Shown: positions 48,201-57,571, numbered from the stretch's first letter. The stretch: 64,000 nt of DNA from an uncultured Aquimarina sp. (GCA_947498935.1 CANMMM010000005.1:166128-230127), one strand, 5' to 3'. Notes: generated from the letters alone by a model not told the origin. Numbers and translations: made by a program.

Positions 48201-48572
48201 AAGTATATCGTATTATTTTAATCGCCCCGTCAATTCTCTATTTTCTAGCAGAAAAATAATATCGACGTGTAGCATGAGTGTAATATTATATAGTGAAGTG
48301 TTTACATTGTTTTCATCGGGTAAGACAAGAATAGTATCCATTGTTACCAACAAAAAAAATGGGTAACACTTCCACTTGAGTTGCATCAAAAATACATTAA
48401 TTTCGATTAGTTGCTTTGTATTATATACGCAATTATATTCCTATTAATAGCAAATTGTAAAAGTTTAAAGCACTGCTATATCCACACCTCTTATTTGCTG
48501 TTAAACTATCTTTAAAAAATTTGATACCAAAAGTGCATTCTCTACATTAAAGCCAACTAAAATTATACACTC
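48201..48572. other. Divergent intergenic region without a recognised gene
   Basis: The minus strand carries TATTTTTG at 48394-48387, a possible -7 box for the aminopeptidase with a long leader. Bases 48447-48475 look like a degenerate family B end. No coding frame is convincing. Confidence 0.4.
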
Positions 48573-51425
48573 ATGAAAATAGGCTACTCAACGCTCTTTT
48601 TATATCTATGTACCATGGGGTTATGGGCACAATCTCCCCCTACCACCTCAGACATTGTACAAAAAGGACTGGTACACAAGCAGCAACTCGCTACCCGTTC
48701 TATCGTAAAAAACATCCCTTTTGAAAACATCGGTCCCTCTGTAATGAGTGGTCGTGTAGTGGCCACTGCAGTCAATCCTGCACAACCTACAGAATTCTAC
48801 GTCGGCTATGCCTCTGGTGGTTTATGGCATACGATTAATAATGGGATTACCTTTGAGCCTGTACTAGATACTGCACCTACCCTAATCATTGGCGCCATCG
48901 CTGTAGACTGGAAACACAATATCATATGGGTCGGTACAGGAGAAAATAATGCCTCTCGATCCTCCTACGCAGGTATCGGTATGCTCAAATCCACCGATGG
49001 CGGTACTACATGGCAGCAAGTAGGGCTCAACGATTCGCATCGTATCGGTAGAATTATCATCAACCCTACGAATCCCGAAGAAGTGGTAGTAGGCGTAATT
49101 GGTAATTTATATACACCCAATACACAGCGAGGAATTTATAAAACTACCGACGGAGGCGCCACCTGGCAGCAAACCCTATTCATCGATGCACAAACAGGAA
49201 TTATCGATCTATCCTATGCCCCAGAAGACTTTTCGGTACAATATGCCGCAGCATGGGACAAAGACCGAAAAGCATGGAACTTTAGAGGTAATGGACAGGG
49301 ATCAGCGATTTACAAAAGTACCGATGCTGGTGCCAGTTGGACCAAAATTACCACCCAAACCAGTGGATTTCCCACAGGTCAGGGAGTGGGTAGAATAGGA
49401 CTCGCCGTATACAATAGCGAGGTACTCTATGCTGTACATGATCATCAAGGGCATAGACCAAAAACCACTACTGATGGTGATGACAAAGGACTGACCAAAG
49501 ACGATTTTAAAACCATGTCTACCAAAGCATTTCTAGCACTAGACACCAAAAAAATAGAGGCTTTTCTGCGCAAGAATGGTTTTCAGAAAAAATATACCGC
49601 AGCTAGTGTACAAGACATGGTACGCACCAAGAAGCTACAGCCTATCGCACTCGCCGAATACCTAGAAGATGCCAATGCCATCTTATTTGATACCCCAGTC
49701 ATCGGAGCAGAAGTATACCGAAGTAATGACGGAGGTAAAAGTTGGCAAAAGACGCATACAGATTTTTTAGACGACGTATTTTTTAGCTATGGGTATTATT
49801 TTGGACAGATTAGAGTGAGCCCTGCCAACAAAGAGCATATCTACATCGCAGGAGTACCTATTCTAAAATCCAAAGATGGAGGCGCTAGTTTTGAAAGCAT
49901 GAATACCGAAAATGTACATGCCGATCATCACGATCTATGGATCAACCCTGCCAATCCAATGCATCTAATCAATGGAAATGACGGAGGTATCAATATCAGT
50001 TATGATGATGGTGCTCATTGGAGTAAGGCCAATCAACCCAGTGTAGGCCAATTCTATGCTATCGCCGTAGATCAGCAAACACCCTATCAGGTATATGGTG
50101 GATTGCAAGATAATGGCGTATGGGTGGGTGCTGTAACCGCTCCAGAAAACACAGCTTGGCATCAAAGTGGTCACTATCCGTGGAAACACATTATGGGGGG
50201 CGATGGTATGCAGGTACAAATCGATCAGCGAGATCCTAATACAGTGTATACAGGCTTTCAGTTTGGGAATTACTTTAGGCTCGATCGGGCGGCCAATACC
50301 CGAACTCCTATACAACCCAAACACGCACTTGGCGAACGCCCGTATCGTTTTAATTGGCAAACTCCAATCCTACTCTCTTCGCATAACCAAGATATTCTAT
50401 ACCTAGGCGCACATAAACTCATGCGATCTATGGATCAAGGTACATCTTGGACCGCTATTTCCGAAGATCTGACCCATGGAGGTAAAAAAGGAAATGTCGC
50501 TTACGGTACCATTACCACGATTGCCGAATCTACATTTCAGTTTGGACTCTTATACGTAGGTAGTGATGATGGACGCGTACATATCACTAAAAACGGAGGC
50601 GAAACATGGACAGATATTTCCAAAACATTGCCTAAAAACCTATGGGTATCCAGAGTAGTCGCTTCTAGCCATCAAAAAGGACGTGTATACGTCAGTCTCA
50701 ATGGGTATCGAAATGATGATTTTACGCCATACATCTACCGTAGTGACGATTACGGAGCAACCTGGCAACAGATCGGCAAAGAGATTCCACTATCGCCTGT
50801 AAATGTGATCAAAGAAGATCCTAAAAATGCCGACCTATTATACGTAGGTACCGATAATGGCGCCTATGTATCGATCGATCGTGGGCAGCACTGGCATTCT
50901 TTTGTAGCAGGCTTGCCCAATGTACCTGTACACGATTTGGTACTACATCCTACTACCGGAGACCTCTTACTCGCTACGCACGGAAGGAGTATTTATAAGG
51001 CCAGTATGGCGGCTCTACAGCAGTTAGATGCTAGCGTGCGTGATCGTAAACTACACCTATTCCCCACAGAAAAAACGGCGTATAATCCGTATTGGGGTGA
51101 TTCATGGAGCCAATGGATGCCTATCAAAAAAGTAGCCAAACACCTCAATTACTATGCTGCCGAACCTAGTACGGTACAAGTAGTCATTGCTACCAAATCA
51201 GGTACAGTCCTTCAGGAATTTACGACCGAAGCGATCACGGGGATGAATCAACTGACCTATGATCTTACGCTTTCGGAAAAAGGTACAACTGCTTTACTCG
51301 CAGCATTCCCAGACGAAGAGATTACCAAAAAGAAAAACGGAAAGTACTACCTACCTGTAGGCACCTATACCGTAGAGATCAAAGGTCTCGGAAAGACTAG
51401 CAGTACAGAATTATTGATAGAGTAA
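48573..51425 (+). CDS. BNR/VPS10-type beta-propeller secreted protein
   Basis: The 950-residue protein has a signal peptide (LYLCTMGLWAQ). It then shows many BNR/Asp-box repeats of the form KSTDGGTTWQQVG, YKTTDGGATWQQT, YRSDDYGATWQQIG and SIDRGQHWHSF. These place it with sortilin (VPS10)-like or glycosyl-hydrolase-annotated propellers. Catalysis is unproven. An inserted charged stretch (about 300-380) interrupts the repeats. There is no T9SS tail; a short C-terminal beta domain is present. Probably periplasmic or outer-membrane associated. Confidence 0.88.
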   Translation: MKIGYSTLFLYLCTMGLWAQSPPTTSDIVQKGLVHKQQLATRSIVKNIPFENIGPSVMSGRVVATAVNPAQPTEFYVGYASGGLWHTINNGITFEPVLDTAPTLIIGAIAVDWKHNIIWVGTGENNASRSSYAGIGMLKSTDGGTTWQQVGLNDSHRIGRIIINPTNPEEVVVGVIGNLYTPNTQRGIYKTTDGGATWQQTLFIDAQTGIIDLSYAPEDFSVQYAAAWDKDRKAWNFRGNGQGSAIYKSTDAGASWTKITTQTSGFPTGQGVGRIGLAVYNSEVLYAVHDHQGHRPKTTTDGDDKGLTKDDFKTMSTKAFLALDTKKIEAFLRKNGFQKKYTAASVQDMVRTKKLQPIALAEYLEDANAILFDTPVIGAEVYRSNDGGKSWQKTHTDFLDDVFFSYGYYFGQIRVSPANKEHIYIAGVPILKSKDGGASFESMNTENVHADHHDLWINPANPMHLINGNDGGINISYDDGAHWSKANQPSVGQFYAIAVDQQTPYQVYGGLQDNGVWVGAVTAPENTAWHQSGHYPWKHIMGGDGMQVQIDQRDPNTVYTGFQFGNYFRLDRAANTRTPIQPKHALGERPYRFNWQTPILLSSHNQDILYLGAHKLMRSMDQGTSWTAISEDLTHGGKKGNVAYGTITTIAESTFQFGLLYVGSDDGRVHITKNGGETWTDISKTLPKNLWVSRVVASSHQKGRVYVSLNGYRNDDFTPYIYRSDDYGATWQQIGKEIPLSPVNVIKEDPKNADLLYVGTDNGAYVSIDRGQHWHSFVAGLPNVPVHDLVLHPTTGDLLLATHGRSIYKASMAALQQLDASVRDRKLHLFPTEKTAYNPYWGDSWSQWMPIKKVAKHLNYYAAEPSTVQVVIATKSGTVLQEFTTEAITGMNQLTYDLTLSEKGTTALLAAFPDEEITKKKNGKYYLPVGTYTVEIKGLGKTSSTELLIE

Positions 51426-51471
51426 ACGAATCGCTAACGTACGTTTCTTATATACTATCAATTGTATACAG

Positions 51472-51500
51472 AAAATGGATGTCAGATGGCATCCATTTTT
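51472..51500 (+). terminator. Terminator after the BNR-repeat gene
   Basis: AAAATGGATG (51472-51481) pairs with CATCCATTTT (51490-51499), followed by T/C residues. The hairpin covers an upstream ATG at 51475, which argues against that ATG as a start for the next gene. Confidence 0.75.
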
Positions 51501-51573
51501 CTTTTGTAGGCATCCAAAATATACAGTATCGATTAATATGTGTATCTTACCCCCACTACAAAAAGCCATCGCT

Positions 51574-51969
51574 ATGACACTGACTATGGGGATTCCCGCT
51601 TTATTATTTCCAGCCATATCACTAACCATGTTGGCCTACAATGCGCGTTATTTAGCCATTGCAGCGCTTATCCGTCAGTTGCACCAAGAATACCTACATA
51701 CTCCCTCTAAGAATATCGTACTACAGATTCAGAACCTTCGGAAACGATTATGGCTAATCAGAAACATGCAGGCGATCGCAATTATTAGTTTTCTGACCAG
51801 TGTAATCACCATGTTTCTATTGTATATCGAACAGCAGAGTACAGCACATCTGGTCTTTGCCATCAGTCTGGTAGCCTTGATGCTCTCTCTGCTATTTTCA
51901 TTTATAGAAATACAGATTTCTACCAAGGCACTGTCTATAAAACTAGACCGAATCGAAGAAAAACACTAG
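51574..51969 (+). CDS. DUF2721 domain-containing membrane protein
   Basis: The 131-residue protein has three predicted membrane helices and DUF2721 features: GIPALLFPAISLTMLAYNARYLA, IQNLRKRLWLIRNMQ and a C-terminal IEIQISTKAL. Function unknown. The start at 51574 (MTLTMGIPALLF) fits family N-termini; 51538 is the next option upstream. The ABC ATPase gene starts 32 bp after it. Confidence 0.82.
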   Translation: MTLTMGIPALLFPAISLTMLAYNARYLAIAALIRQLHQEYLHTPSKNIVLQIQNLRKRLWLIRNMQAIAIISFLTSVITMFLLYIEQQSTAHLVFAISLVALMLSLLFSFIEIQISTKALSIKLDRIEEKH

Positions 51970-52001
51970 TTTGTTGTACAACTTAGTTATATATTTGGAA
52001 T

Positions 52002-52976
52002 ATGCTTACAGTCGATTCTTTATCCTTTGCCTACGATACCACTCCGATTTTAAAAAATATTAGTTTTACCATCCCAAAAGGACAGCATGTAGCACTGATT
52101 GGGGCTAGTGGTTGTGGAAAGAGTACCTTGCTAAAAATCATCTACGGACTGATGGATGTAGCTCAAGGAACACTCTACTGGAAGGATACCCAATTGTTAG
52201 GCCCTGCCTATCACCTCGTACCGGGGCATGAACAGATGAAATACTTGGCACAGGGATCTGAATTACAAGCCTTTCGTACGGTAGCCGAAAACATCGGACA
52301 GTATCTTTCTAATTTCGAGCCTGAATTAAAAAAAGGACGTGTCGCGGAATTGATGGAGATTGTAGAAATGACTGCTTTTGCAGATACCAAAGTAGAAGTG
52401 CTAAGTGGCGGGCAACGCCAGCGGGTAGCACTTGCCAAAGCTTTGGCCAAACGCCCAGAAGTATTGTTATTAGACGAACCCTTTGGGAACATCGATAATT
52501 TTAGACGCAATATCCTACGTAGAAATTTATTTGCTTATTTGACTCGAAATGAAATCACCAGTATCATCGCTACGCATGATCAGACAGATATGCTCTCCTT
52601 TACCGATCAAACCATCGTGATCCAACAAGGCGAAATCATAGCTCAAGCGCCTACCACTGAATTATACGAACATCCCAAAAACCATTACATTGCTTCGCTG
52701 TTTGGGGAGGTCAACTCGATTCCAGTGGCCGTATTACTACCGCATACTACGCATCAAGGAAATATCTTACTATACCCACACGAGCTCCAAATATCCGATA
52801 CTGCTACATTGCACGGGTATGTAAAATATGCATTTTTTGAGGGAAGTCATTACCTCATCGAAGCGGTACTAGAAGGGCAATCTATTTTTATACAGCATCC
52901 TACAGCCCTGCCACAGGGTAGCAAAATTGGTATTTATGTGCCTACTGCACGTATTCATGCCAGAATGAATGATTAA
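52002..52976 (+). CDS. ABC transporter ATP-binding protein (orphan)
   Basis: The 324-residue protein has Walker A GASGCGKST, signature LSGGQRQRVALAKAL, Walker B VLLLDEPFGNID and the H-loop ATHDQTD. The C-terminal 90 residues look like a TOBE-type domain, as in FbpC/PotA importers. No permease or binding protein gene is near, so the transporter partner is elsewhere or absent. It follows the DUF2721 gene on the same strand. Confidence 0.9.
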   Translation: MLTVDSLSFAYDTTPILKNISFTIPKGQHVALIGASGCGKSTLLKIIYGLMDVAQGTLYWKDTQLLGPAYHLVPGHEQMKYLAQGSELQAFRTVAENIGQYLSNFEPELKKGRVAELMEIVEMTAFADTKVEVLSGGQRQRVALAKALAKRPEVLLLDEPFGNIDNFRRNILRRNLFAYLTRNEITSIIATHDQTDMLSFTDQTIVIQQGEIIAQAPTTELYEHPKNHYIASLFGEVNSIPVAVLLPHTTHQGNILLYPHELQISDTATLHGYVKYAFFEGSHYLIEAVLEGQSIFIQHPTALPQGSKIGIYVPTARIHARMND

Positions 52977-53003
52977 ACCTAGTACAGGATAGTTGCTAGA
53001 TTC

Positions 53004-53807
53004 TTAATTGGTATGTATCGGTGTGGGTGTTGCCTTATCATAGGTCACTAATTCCAATGCCTGTCCATCAAATACGGCATAGGTATCATGCACGATCCAA
53101 TCTCCTAGATTGATATACTGGGCATCGGGTTGTAATTGGATTTGCATCGGGAGGTGTCGGTGTCCAAACACAAAATAGTCGCGGTGTTTATCTGCCAATT
53201 TGCGCTTGCAGTACTGTACCAACCACTCGTTATCTTCGCCTAAAAAGGTGACATCGTCATCGCCAGAAATCAGCTTGTTTTTTACTGATAGGTATTGTGC
53301 CAATCGTACGCCTACATCTGGGTGTAACCATCTAAAGAACCACTTGGCTACTGGATTGGTAAATACTTTTTTCATCCGTTTGTACCCTTTATCACCGGGG
53401 CCTAATCCATCGCCATGCCCTACAAAAAAAGTAGTTGTTCCTGCTATAAACTCTTGTGGGGTGTGGTATACGGGAATGCCTAGTTCTTCTTCGAAATAGC
53501 CGTCCATCCATAAGTCGTGATTGCCTACAAAGTAGTAAATAGGAATGCCTGCATCGGCGATTTCGGCTAATTTACCCAAGGTACGGGTAAATCCTTTGGG
53601 AATAACCGTTTTGTACTCAAACCAAAAATCAAATAAGTCCCCCAATAAAAAAATAGCCGCTGCATCTTGCTGTATGCTGTCTAACCAACGGACAAATTTC
53701 TTTTCTCTAGGCAGACTCTGCTGCGATGTGGGTGCTCCTAAGTGATTGTCGGAGGCAAAATATATTTTCTTGCCTTCGGATACATCAATGGTATGTGGTT
53801 GTTTCAT
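53004..53807 (-). CDS. UDP-2,3-diacylglucosamine diphosphatase (LpxH family)
   Basis: The 267-residue calcineurin-like phosphoesterase has metal motifs ASDNHLG, LLGDLFDFWFEY, FVGNHDLWMDG, a His in GHGDGLGPGD and FGHRHLPMQ. It is expected to cleave UDP-diacylglucosamine in lipid A synthesis. The start at 53807 (MKQPHTIDVSEGKK) is chosen; an ATG at 53837 adds ten residues. It lies downstream of queD on the same strand. Confidence 0.9.
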   Translation of the reverse strand: MKQPHTIDVSEGKKIYFASDNHLGAPTSQQSLPREKKFVRWLDSIQQDAAAIFLLGDLFDFWFEYKTVIPKGFTRTLGKLAEIADAGIPIYYFVGNHDLWMDGYFEEELGIPVYHTPQEFIAGTTTFFVGHGDGLGPGDKGYKRMKKVFTNPVAKWFFRWLHPDVGVRLAQYLSVKNKLISGDDDVTFLGEDNEWLVQYCKRKLADKHRDYFVFGHRHLPMQIQLQPDAQYINLGDWIVHDTYAVFDGQALELVTYDKATPTPIHTN

Positions 53808-53907
53808 AATAGGTCGTTCCCTTTGGTAGGTATACAACAGGGCGATACGTTATATTGTATACAAAAAAAGCAACTAGACCGACCCTATCGGCCTAGTCGT
53901 ATCGTAC

Positions 53908-54360
53908 TTATTCATTATCACTAGCGTACCACTCTGCGTATGAGGTTTCGGTCTCTTTTAGTTTTAATGAATGTAATTGGATATTTTCTGGAAGACGTGC
54001 TTTGATCTTTGCTGCAAAATCAATGATCATATTTTCGCTCGTTGGCTGGTAATCTACTAAGATTACATTATGCCCTCGATCGCTTAGTTCTTTTGCCAGT
54101 TCTACATGAGGTGTGTTTTTATTAAACACTGTAGCATGGTCAAATACATCTTCGATGTCTTCTTTTACAATCTTTTTGAGATCTCCAAAATCAATCACCA
54201 TACCTAACTTTACATGACTGGTATCGGTAATTGGACTTCCGATAACGGTGACACTTAGTTTATAACTATGCCCGTGTACATTTTTACATTTTCCATCATA
54301 TCCGTATAAGGCATGTCCTGTTTCGAAAGAAAATTGTTTTGTGATTCTAATCCTACTCAT
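53908..54360 (-). CDS. queD: 6-carboxytetrahydropterin synthase
   Basis: The 150-residue protein has Zn ligands in FETGHALYGYDGKCKNVHGHSY (three His in total) and the catalytic Cys of KCKNVHGH. A C-terminal Glu lies in LKETETSYAEW. It makes 6-carboxytetrahydropterin for queuosine synthesis. Confidence 0.93.
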   Translation of the reverse strand: MSRIRITKQFSFETGHALYGYDGKCKNVHGHSYKLSVTVIGSPITDTSHVKLGMVIDFGDLKKIVKEDIEDVFDHATVFNKNTPHVELAKELSDRGHNVILVDYQPTSENMIIDFAAKIKARLPENIQLHSLKLKETETSYAEWYASDNE

Positions 54361-54398
54361 TACTGTCTATCCAAAAATTTTTGCAAAGTTACGGAAGA

Positions 54399-54497
54399 TT
54401 ATCGTTTCTTTCTTTTATTATAAAAGTAAACTACTACTAATACGATCCCTAGGATAAGAAATAATCCATTACCGCTTAAAAAATTAAGTATTTTCAT
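54399..54497 (-). CDS. 32-residue single-pass membrane peptide
   Basis: The frame runs ATG at 54497 to TAA at 54399. It begins MKILNFLSGNG, continues with a hydrophobic helix (about residues 11-26, LFLILGIVLVVVYFY) and ends with NKRKKR. A hydrophobic helix followed by positive residues is typical of small membrane peptides. No named family is recognised. It lies between queD and the enoyl-CoA hydratase gene; the rest of the gap (54498-54691) is without a gene. Confidence 0.55.
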   Translation of the reverse strand: MKILNFLSGNGLFLILGIVLVVVYFYNKRKKR

Positions 54498-54691
54498 CTG
54501 TATATGACTGATTTTGTGAACTAAAGTGGTTTCTATTTTTTGTTTATTGTTCCTCTAGCGAACTATAAACCAATACAATAACTCCTTATATCCTTTTTTA
54601 TTGGATACAGGTGTAGCAGTGATGTACACTTTTTACGATTTGCGATACAGCTGACATTAAAAAGGTGTACACCATTTGATTGTATCGCCTA

Positions 54692-55462
54692 TTATTTTTT
54701 GAATTTTGCGATGGCAGCTTTGGTAAACTCCGAGAGTACCAATTCGCCAGAGATGGCTGCACGTTCTGGTAAGAGTTCAGCCCAGTGTGCTGTTCCTTTC
54801 CAAGTAATGGTTTTCATCTGCTGTAATGCGGCAGGATTATACCCTGCTAATTGATGGGCAAAAAAGTCTAATTCTTTGTCTAGTTCGGAGATGGTTTCGA
54901 ACACACTGGCATAGAGTCCACGTTCTTTGGCCCAGTAGGCATTTTTCCACTGCGAGGTGTTCCATGCCAAGGCTTCGAATGCTGAGGTGCCTATTTTTCG
55001 GGAAACAGCAGGTTCGATCACAAAAGGACCTATACCGATCGCTAATTCGCTGAGTTTGATCGCAGCGGCCTCAGTAGCCAAACAATAATCACAGGCTGCG
55101 GCTAAACCTACGCCTCCGCCTACTGTTTTTCCATGAATTCTACCGATAATAGGATGTACACACTGGCGCATGGCATTGATCACGTTCGCAAATCCCGAAA
55201 AAAAGGCAGTACCTTCTTGGAGATTGGTGATCTGCAGCAACTCATCAAAGGAAGCGCCTGCACAGAAGGCTTTATCACCTTCGGATTTTAGAATGATAAC
55301 GCGTACGGTGGTATTGGCAGATAACTCATGAAAGGCATCAGCCAATCGTGCTAATAGTTCAGAGGGAAAGGAATTACTGGCAGGATGTCCAAATTCTACC
55401 GTAGCGATGCCCTCTTGGATAGCTACATATAAACTGCCATTAGGTCTGGTGGTGGTTGTCAT
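54692..55462 (-). CDS. Enoyl-CoA hydratase/isomerase family protein
   Basis: The 256-residue crotonase-fold protein shows the oxyanion-hole segments KAFCAGASFDELL and GKTVGGGVGLAAACDYCLA. The usual catalytic Glu positions are hard to place, so the exact reaction (hydratase, isomerase or thioesterase) is open. It lies 43 bp after the TOPRIM gene on the same strand and may be cotranscribed. Confidence 0.88.
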   Translation of the reverse strand: MTTTTRPNGSLYVAIQEGIATVEFGHPASNSFPSELLARLADAFHELSANTTVRVIILKSEGDKAFCAGASFDELLQITNLQEGTAFFSGFANVINAMRQCVHPIIGRIHGKTVGGGVGLAAACDYCLATEAAAIKLSELAIGIGPFVIEPAVSRKIGTSAFEALAWNTSQWKNAYWAKERGLYASVFETISELDKELDFFAHQLAGYNPAALQQMKTITWKGTAHWAELLPERAAISGELVLSEFTKAAIAKFKK

Positions 55463-55505
55463 AAAATTGCGTACTATGAAAAATATATTGTTTGATTGCT
55501 GCTAT

Positions 55506-56111
55506 TTAATTGTATAATTGGTTAATCCATTTTACAAAAGTTTCACACATCTCGTTATCGGTCTCAAGATACTTTTGATTTATTGCTAACCCCATTGGAG
55601 TACCTGGTGATTCTTGCCAAGCTAACCAAGTATGTATTTTGGCTTTTGACTTGTGAATCCGTTTATATTTGGAAAGCTCTTTATCTTCTAGGACTTGTAA
55701 CGTATTTTCTACAACAGGCATTAATTCGTCATTTTTAGGAATCAAATACTTTACAAAATCTTCTAACATGCCATTTTTGTCATTGTTGGGCATGATCCAA
55801 ATTCCAAAATTAGGAAGCCCTTCTTCTTTGATCAGAGTACCTTGTTTTATTGGATTGTTTGGTACTTTATAGCCTATTTGTGTCAATATTGATCGTAACG
55901 AATTCCATCTATCCTGAATAGTTACATCTGCGTCTATTACTATACCAATTGACAATACATCTGTTTTTACATAAATAGGAATACTCTTAAAAATATTTTC
56001 TATTCCTTTTTTATCTTCAATTTCAAATGATTGTACAACTTTATGCTTTTCAAAAATATTTGAAAAAACAAACAGATCATCTTTTCCTTCAACTAAAAGA
56101 ATTTGGTTCAT
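55506..56111 (-). CDS. DUF3226 TOPRIM-like nuclease subunit, partner of the upstream AAA ATPase
   Basis: The 201-residue protein has TOPRIM hallmarks: Glu8 in LLVEGKDD and the DxD pair (Asp60, Asp62) in GIVIDADV. It continues with GIWIMPNNDKNGMLEDF, typical of DUF3226 and OLD-type nucleases. It starts four bases after the stop of the ATPase gene, so the two are almost certainly one module. TOPRIM domains of this type can cut DNA or RNA or act as toxins (family knowledge); activity here is inference. Confidence 0.85.
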   Translation of the reverse strand: MNQILLVEGKDDLFVFSNIFEKHKVVQSFEIEDKKGIENIFKSIPIYVKTDVLSIGIVIDADVTIQDRWNSLRSILTQIGYKVPNNPIKQGTLIKEEGLPNFGIWIMPNNDKNGMLEDFVKYLIPKNDELMPVVENTLQVLEDKELSKYKRIHKSKAKIHTWLAWQESPGTPMGLAINQKYLETDNEMCETFVKWINQLYN

Positions 56112-56115
56112 CAGG

Positions 56116-57195
56116 CTACCGTAGATTTATTTTTTGAGAAGCAGCTTCTTTAACTTCTTCTTCTGAAAATGGATTCGCTTTAACTTCATGTTCCTTTCTG
56201 TCTAATCTATATAAACTCCCTTTAAAATCTTTACTTTTTGCTAGTACTTTTGCAAATGCATTGATGCTGTCATTACTATGCGTTGTAACAAAAACTTGAA
56301 TATTGAGTCGATTTGATATTTCAAAAATAATTTCCCACAATTTTTCTTGGACAGAATAATGTAACCCATTTTCAAATTCGTCGATAAATAAGAAACCATT
56401 ATCAGAATTCACTAAAGCCAAGGTTAAGTTTAATATCCTATTGATGCCATCACCCATCGCTTTTAATGGATAGACGTTTGAGTTGCCTTGTAATTTTACA
56501 ATGGGATAGCGTTTGGATCTATAATTATCTTCTCCTATAAAAGATAGTCTAGTAATTTTAGGTTCAATTATTTTTAGTGCTTCAACTACTAAATCTTCTT
56601 TTTCAGACAGTGTAATCTTATCCCATAAGGAAGCACTATTAAGAATATCATCTCCCTTAGCATTGATCAAATGAAAATTATCTGATAATGCCACATTTGC
56701 TTTTCTAAATAAATGTCTATCTAAACTATACAGATTCGTATGTACAGTATTTTTGATCTCTAATCCATAAGAGGCATTACCATCAAAAGAAGCATTAACT
56801 ATAATTCTTTTTGTACCAATGATTCCTTGTTCATGATCTATAACATCCTCTTCCTTAAACTTAACAAACCTTAACGAAAAACTCTCTTGGTCAGATATTA
56901 TGGAGATTGACTTGTTTTCAGAAAAATCGGTACTTCGATGACTAAAAAAAGAAGATAACAGTTTTATATTCGTATCTTCATTAATGTTTTCATTGCTATA
57001 ATTTTTAATTTCTCCTCGACTTTCTAATAAATGATGAATCCATTGAAAATTACCTTTAGATGCAAATAAAGATAGTGCTTCTAAAACTGTAGATTTTCCT
57101 GTATTATTTTTACCTGTAAAAAGATTTACTTTTTCAAGATTTAAAATACTGATCTTTTCTAGACATTTATAATTATTTATAGTTATATCCTTCAT
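56116..57195 (-). CDS. AAA-family (OLD/SMC-like) ATPase
   Basis: The 359-residue ABC-type ATPase has Walker A GKNNTGKST at 28-36, a signature-like KAMGDGINRIL, Walker B FLFIDEFENGLH near 268 and a switch His in VTTHSND near 305. The insertion between the lobes (about 60-220) has no recognised domain. There is no TOPRIM domain in the same chain; it is encoded by the next gene, giving a split OLD-like system. A -7 box sits at 57227. Confidence 0.88.
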   Translation of the reverse strand: MKDITINNYKCLEKISILNLEKVNLFTGKNNTGKSTVLEALSLFASKGNFQWIHHLLESRGEIKNYSNENINEDTNIKLLSSFFSHRSTDFSENKSISIISDQESFSLRFVKFKEEDVIDHEQGIIGTKRIIVNASFDGNASYGLEIKNTVHTNLYSLDRHLFRKANVALSDNFHLINAKGDDILNSASLWDKITLSEKEDLVVEALKIIEPKITRLSFIGEDNYRSKRYPIVKLQGNSNVYPLKAMGDGINRILNLTLALVNSDNGFLFIDEFENGLHYSVQEKLWEIIFEISNRLNIQVFVTTHSNDSINAFAKVLAKSKDFKGSLYRLDRKEHEVKANPFSEEEVKEAASQKINLR

Positions 57196-57226
57196 TATAG
57201 TGTTTTAAAAACAAGGCAATTCAGAT

Positions 57227-57234
57227 CAAAGATA
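57227..57234 (-). promoter_or_regulatory. Putative -7 box of the ATPase-TOPRIM module
   Basis: TATCTTTG on the minus strand matches TAnnTTTG, 31 bp before the ATG. The -33 position falls at the edge of a family B repeat. Confidence 0.45.
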
Positions 57235-57250
57235 TTCTATTTTTATAAAG

Positions 57251-57350
57251 AAGTGATGTAAACTTTTTCAATTTGCCATAAAAACGATCGTTTGAACTCA
57301 AATTTTACCATTTTTGAATTCTGTAGCACTACTAAAAATGCAAACCACTT
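57251..57350 (+). repeat. Dispersed repeat family B, copy 3
   Basis: It runs from AAGTGATGTAAAC to GCAAACCACTT with the core CATAAAAACGATCGTTT. It lies 16 bp from the ATPase -7 box. Confidence 0.75.
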
Positions 57351-57430
57351 CAAAGCCTCATAACGTACTTCTCTTTTACAGGGTTAAAGCTACTACTAAA
57401 AACCTAATGATGCTACTGTGCTGTATTCCT

Positions 57431-57534
57431 TGCGTTAGGGATAGGAGCGGCATCCTTTTTTGTTTTCCTTTAAAAAAACAAAAAAGATACAGCGGATAGC
57501 CCGACCCCACGACCTTAGGAGTGGGGGAACGCCC
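57431..57534 (-). repeat. Dispersed repeat family A, copy 6
   Basis: This inverted copy has the extended first hairpin like copy 5 and the central stem CTTTTTTGTTTT/AAAACAAAAAAG. It lies between the ATPase module and MATE. Confidence 0.9.
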
Positions 57535-57571
57535 TAATTATGTATATAAAAATGGTTTACAGTATGTATTA

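Noticed and set aside
48103..48366. An 87-residue plus-strand frame reaching out of the aminopeptidase gene into the intergenic gap
   Set aside because: Most of its beginning is antisense to the aminopeptidase N-terminus, and the remainder is serine-rich without similarity.
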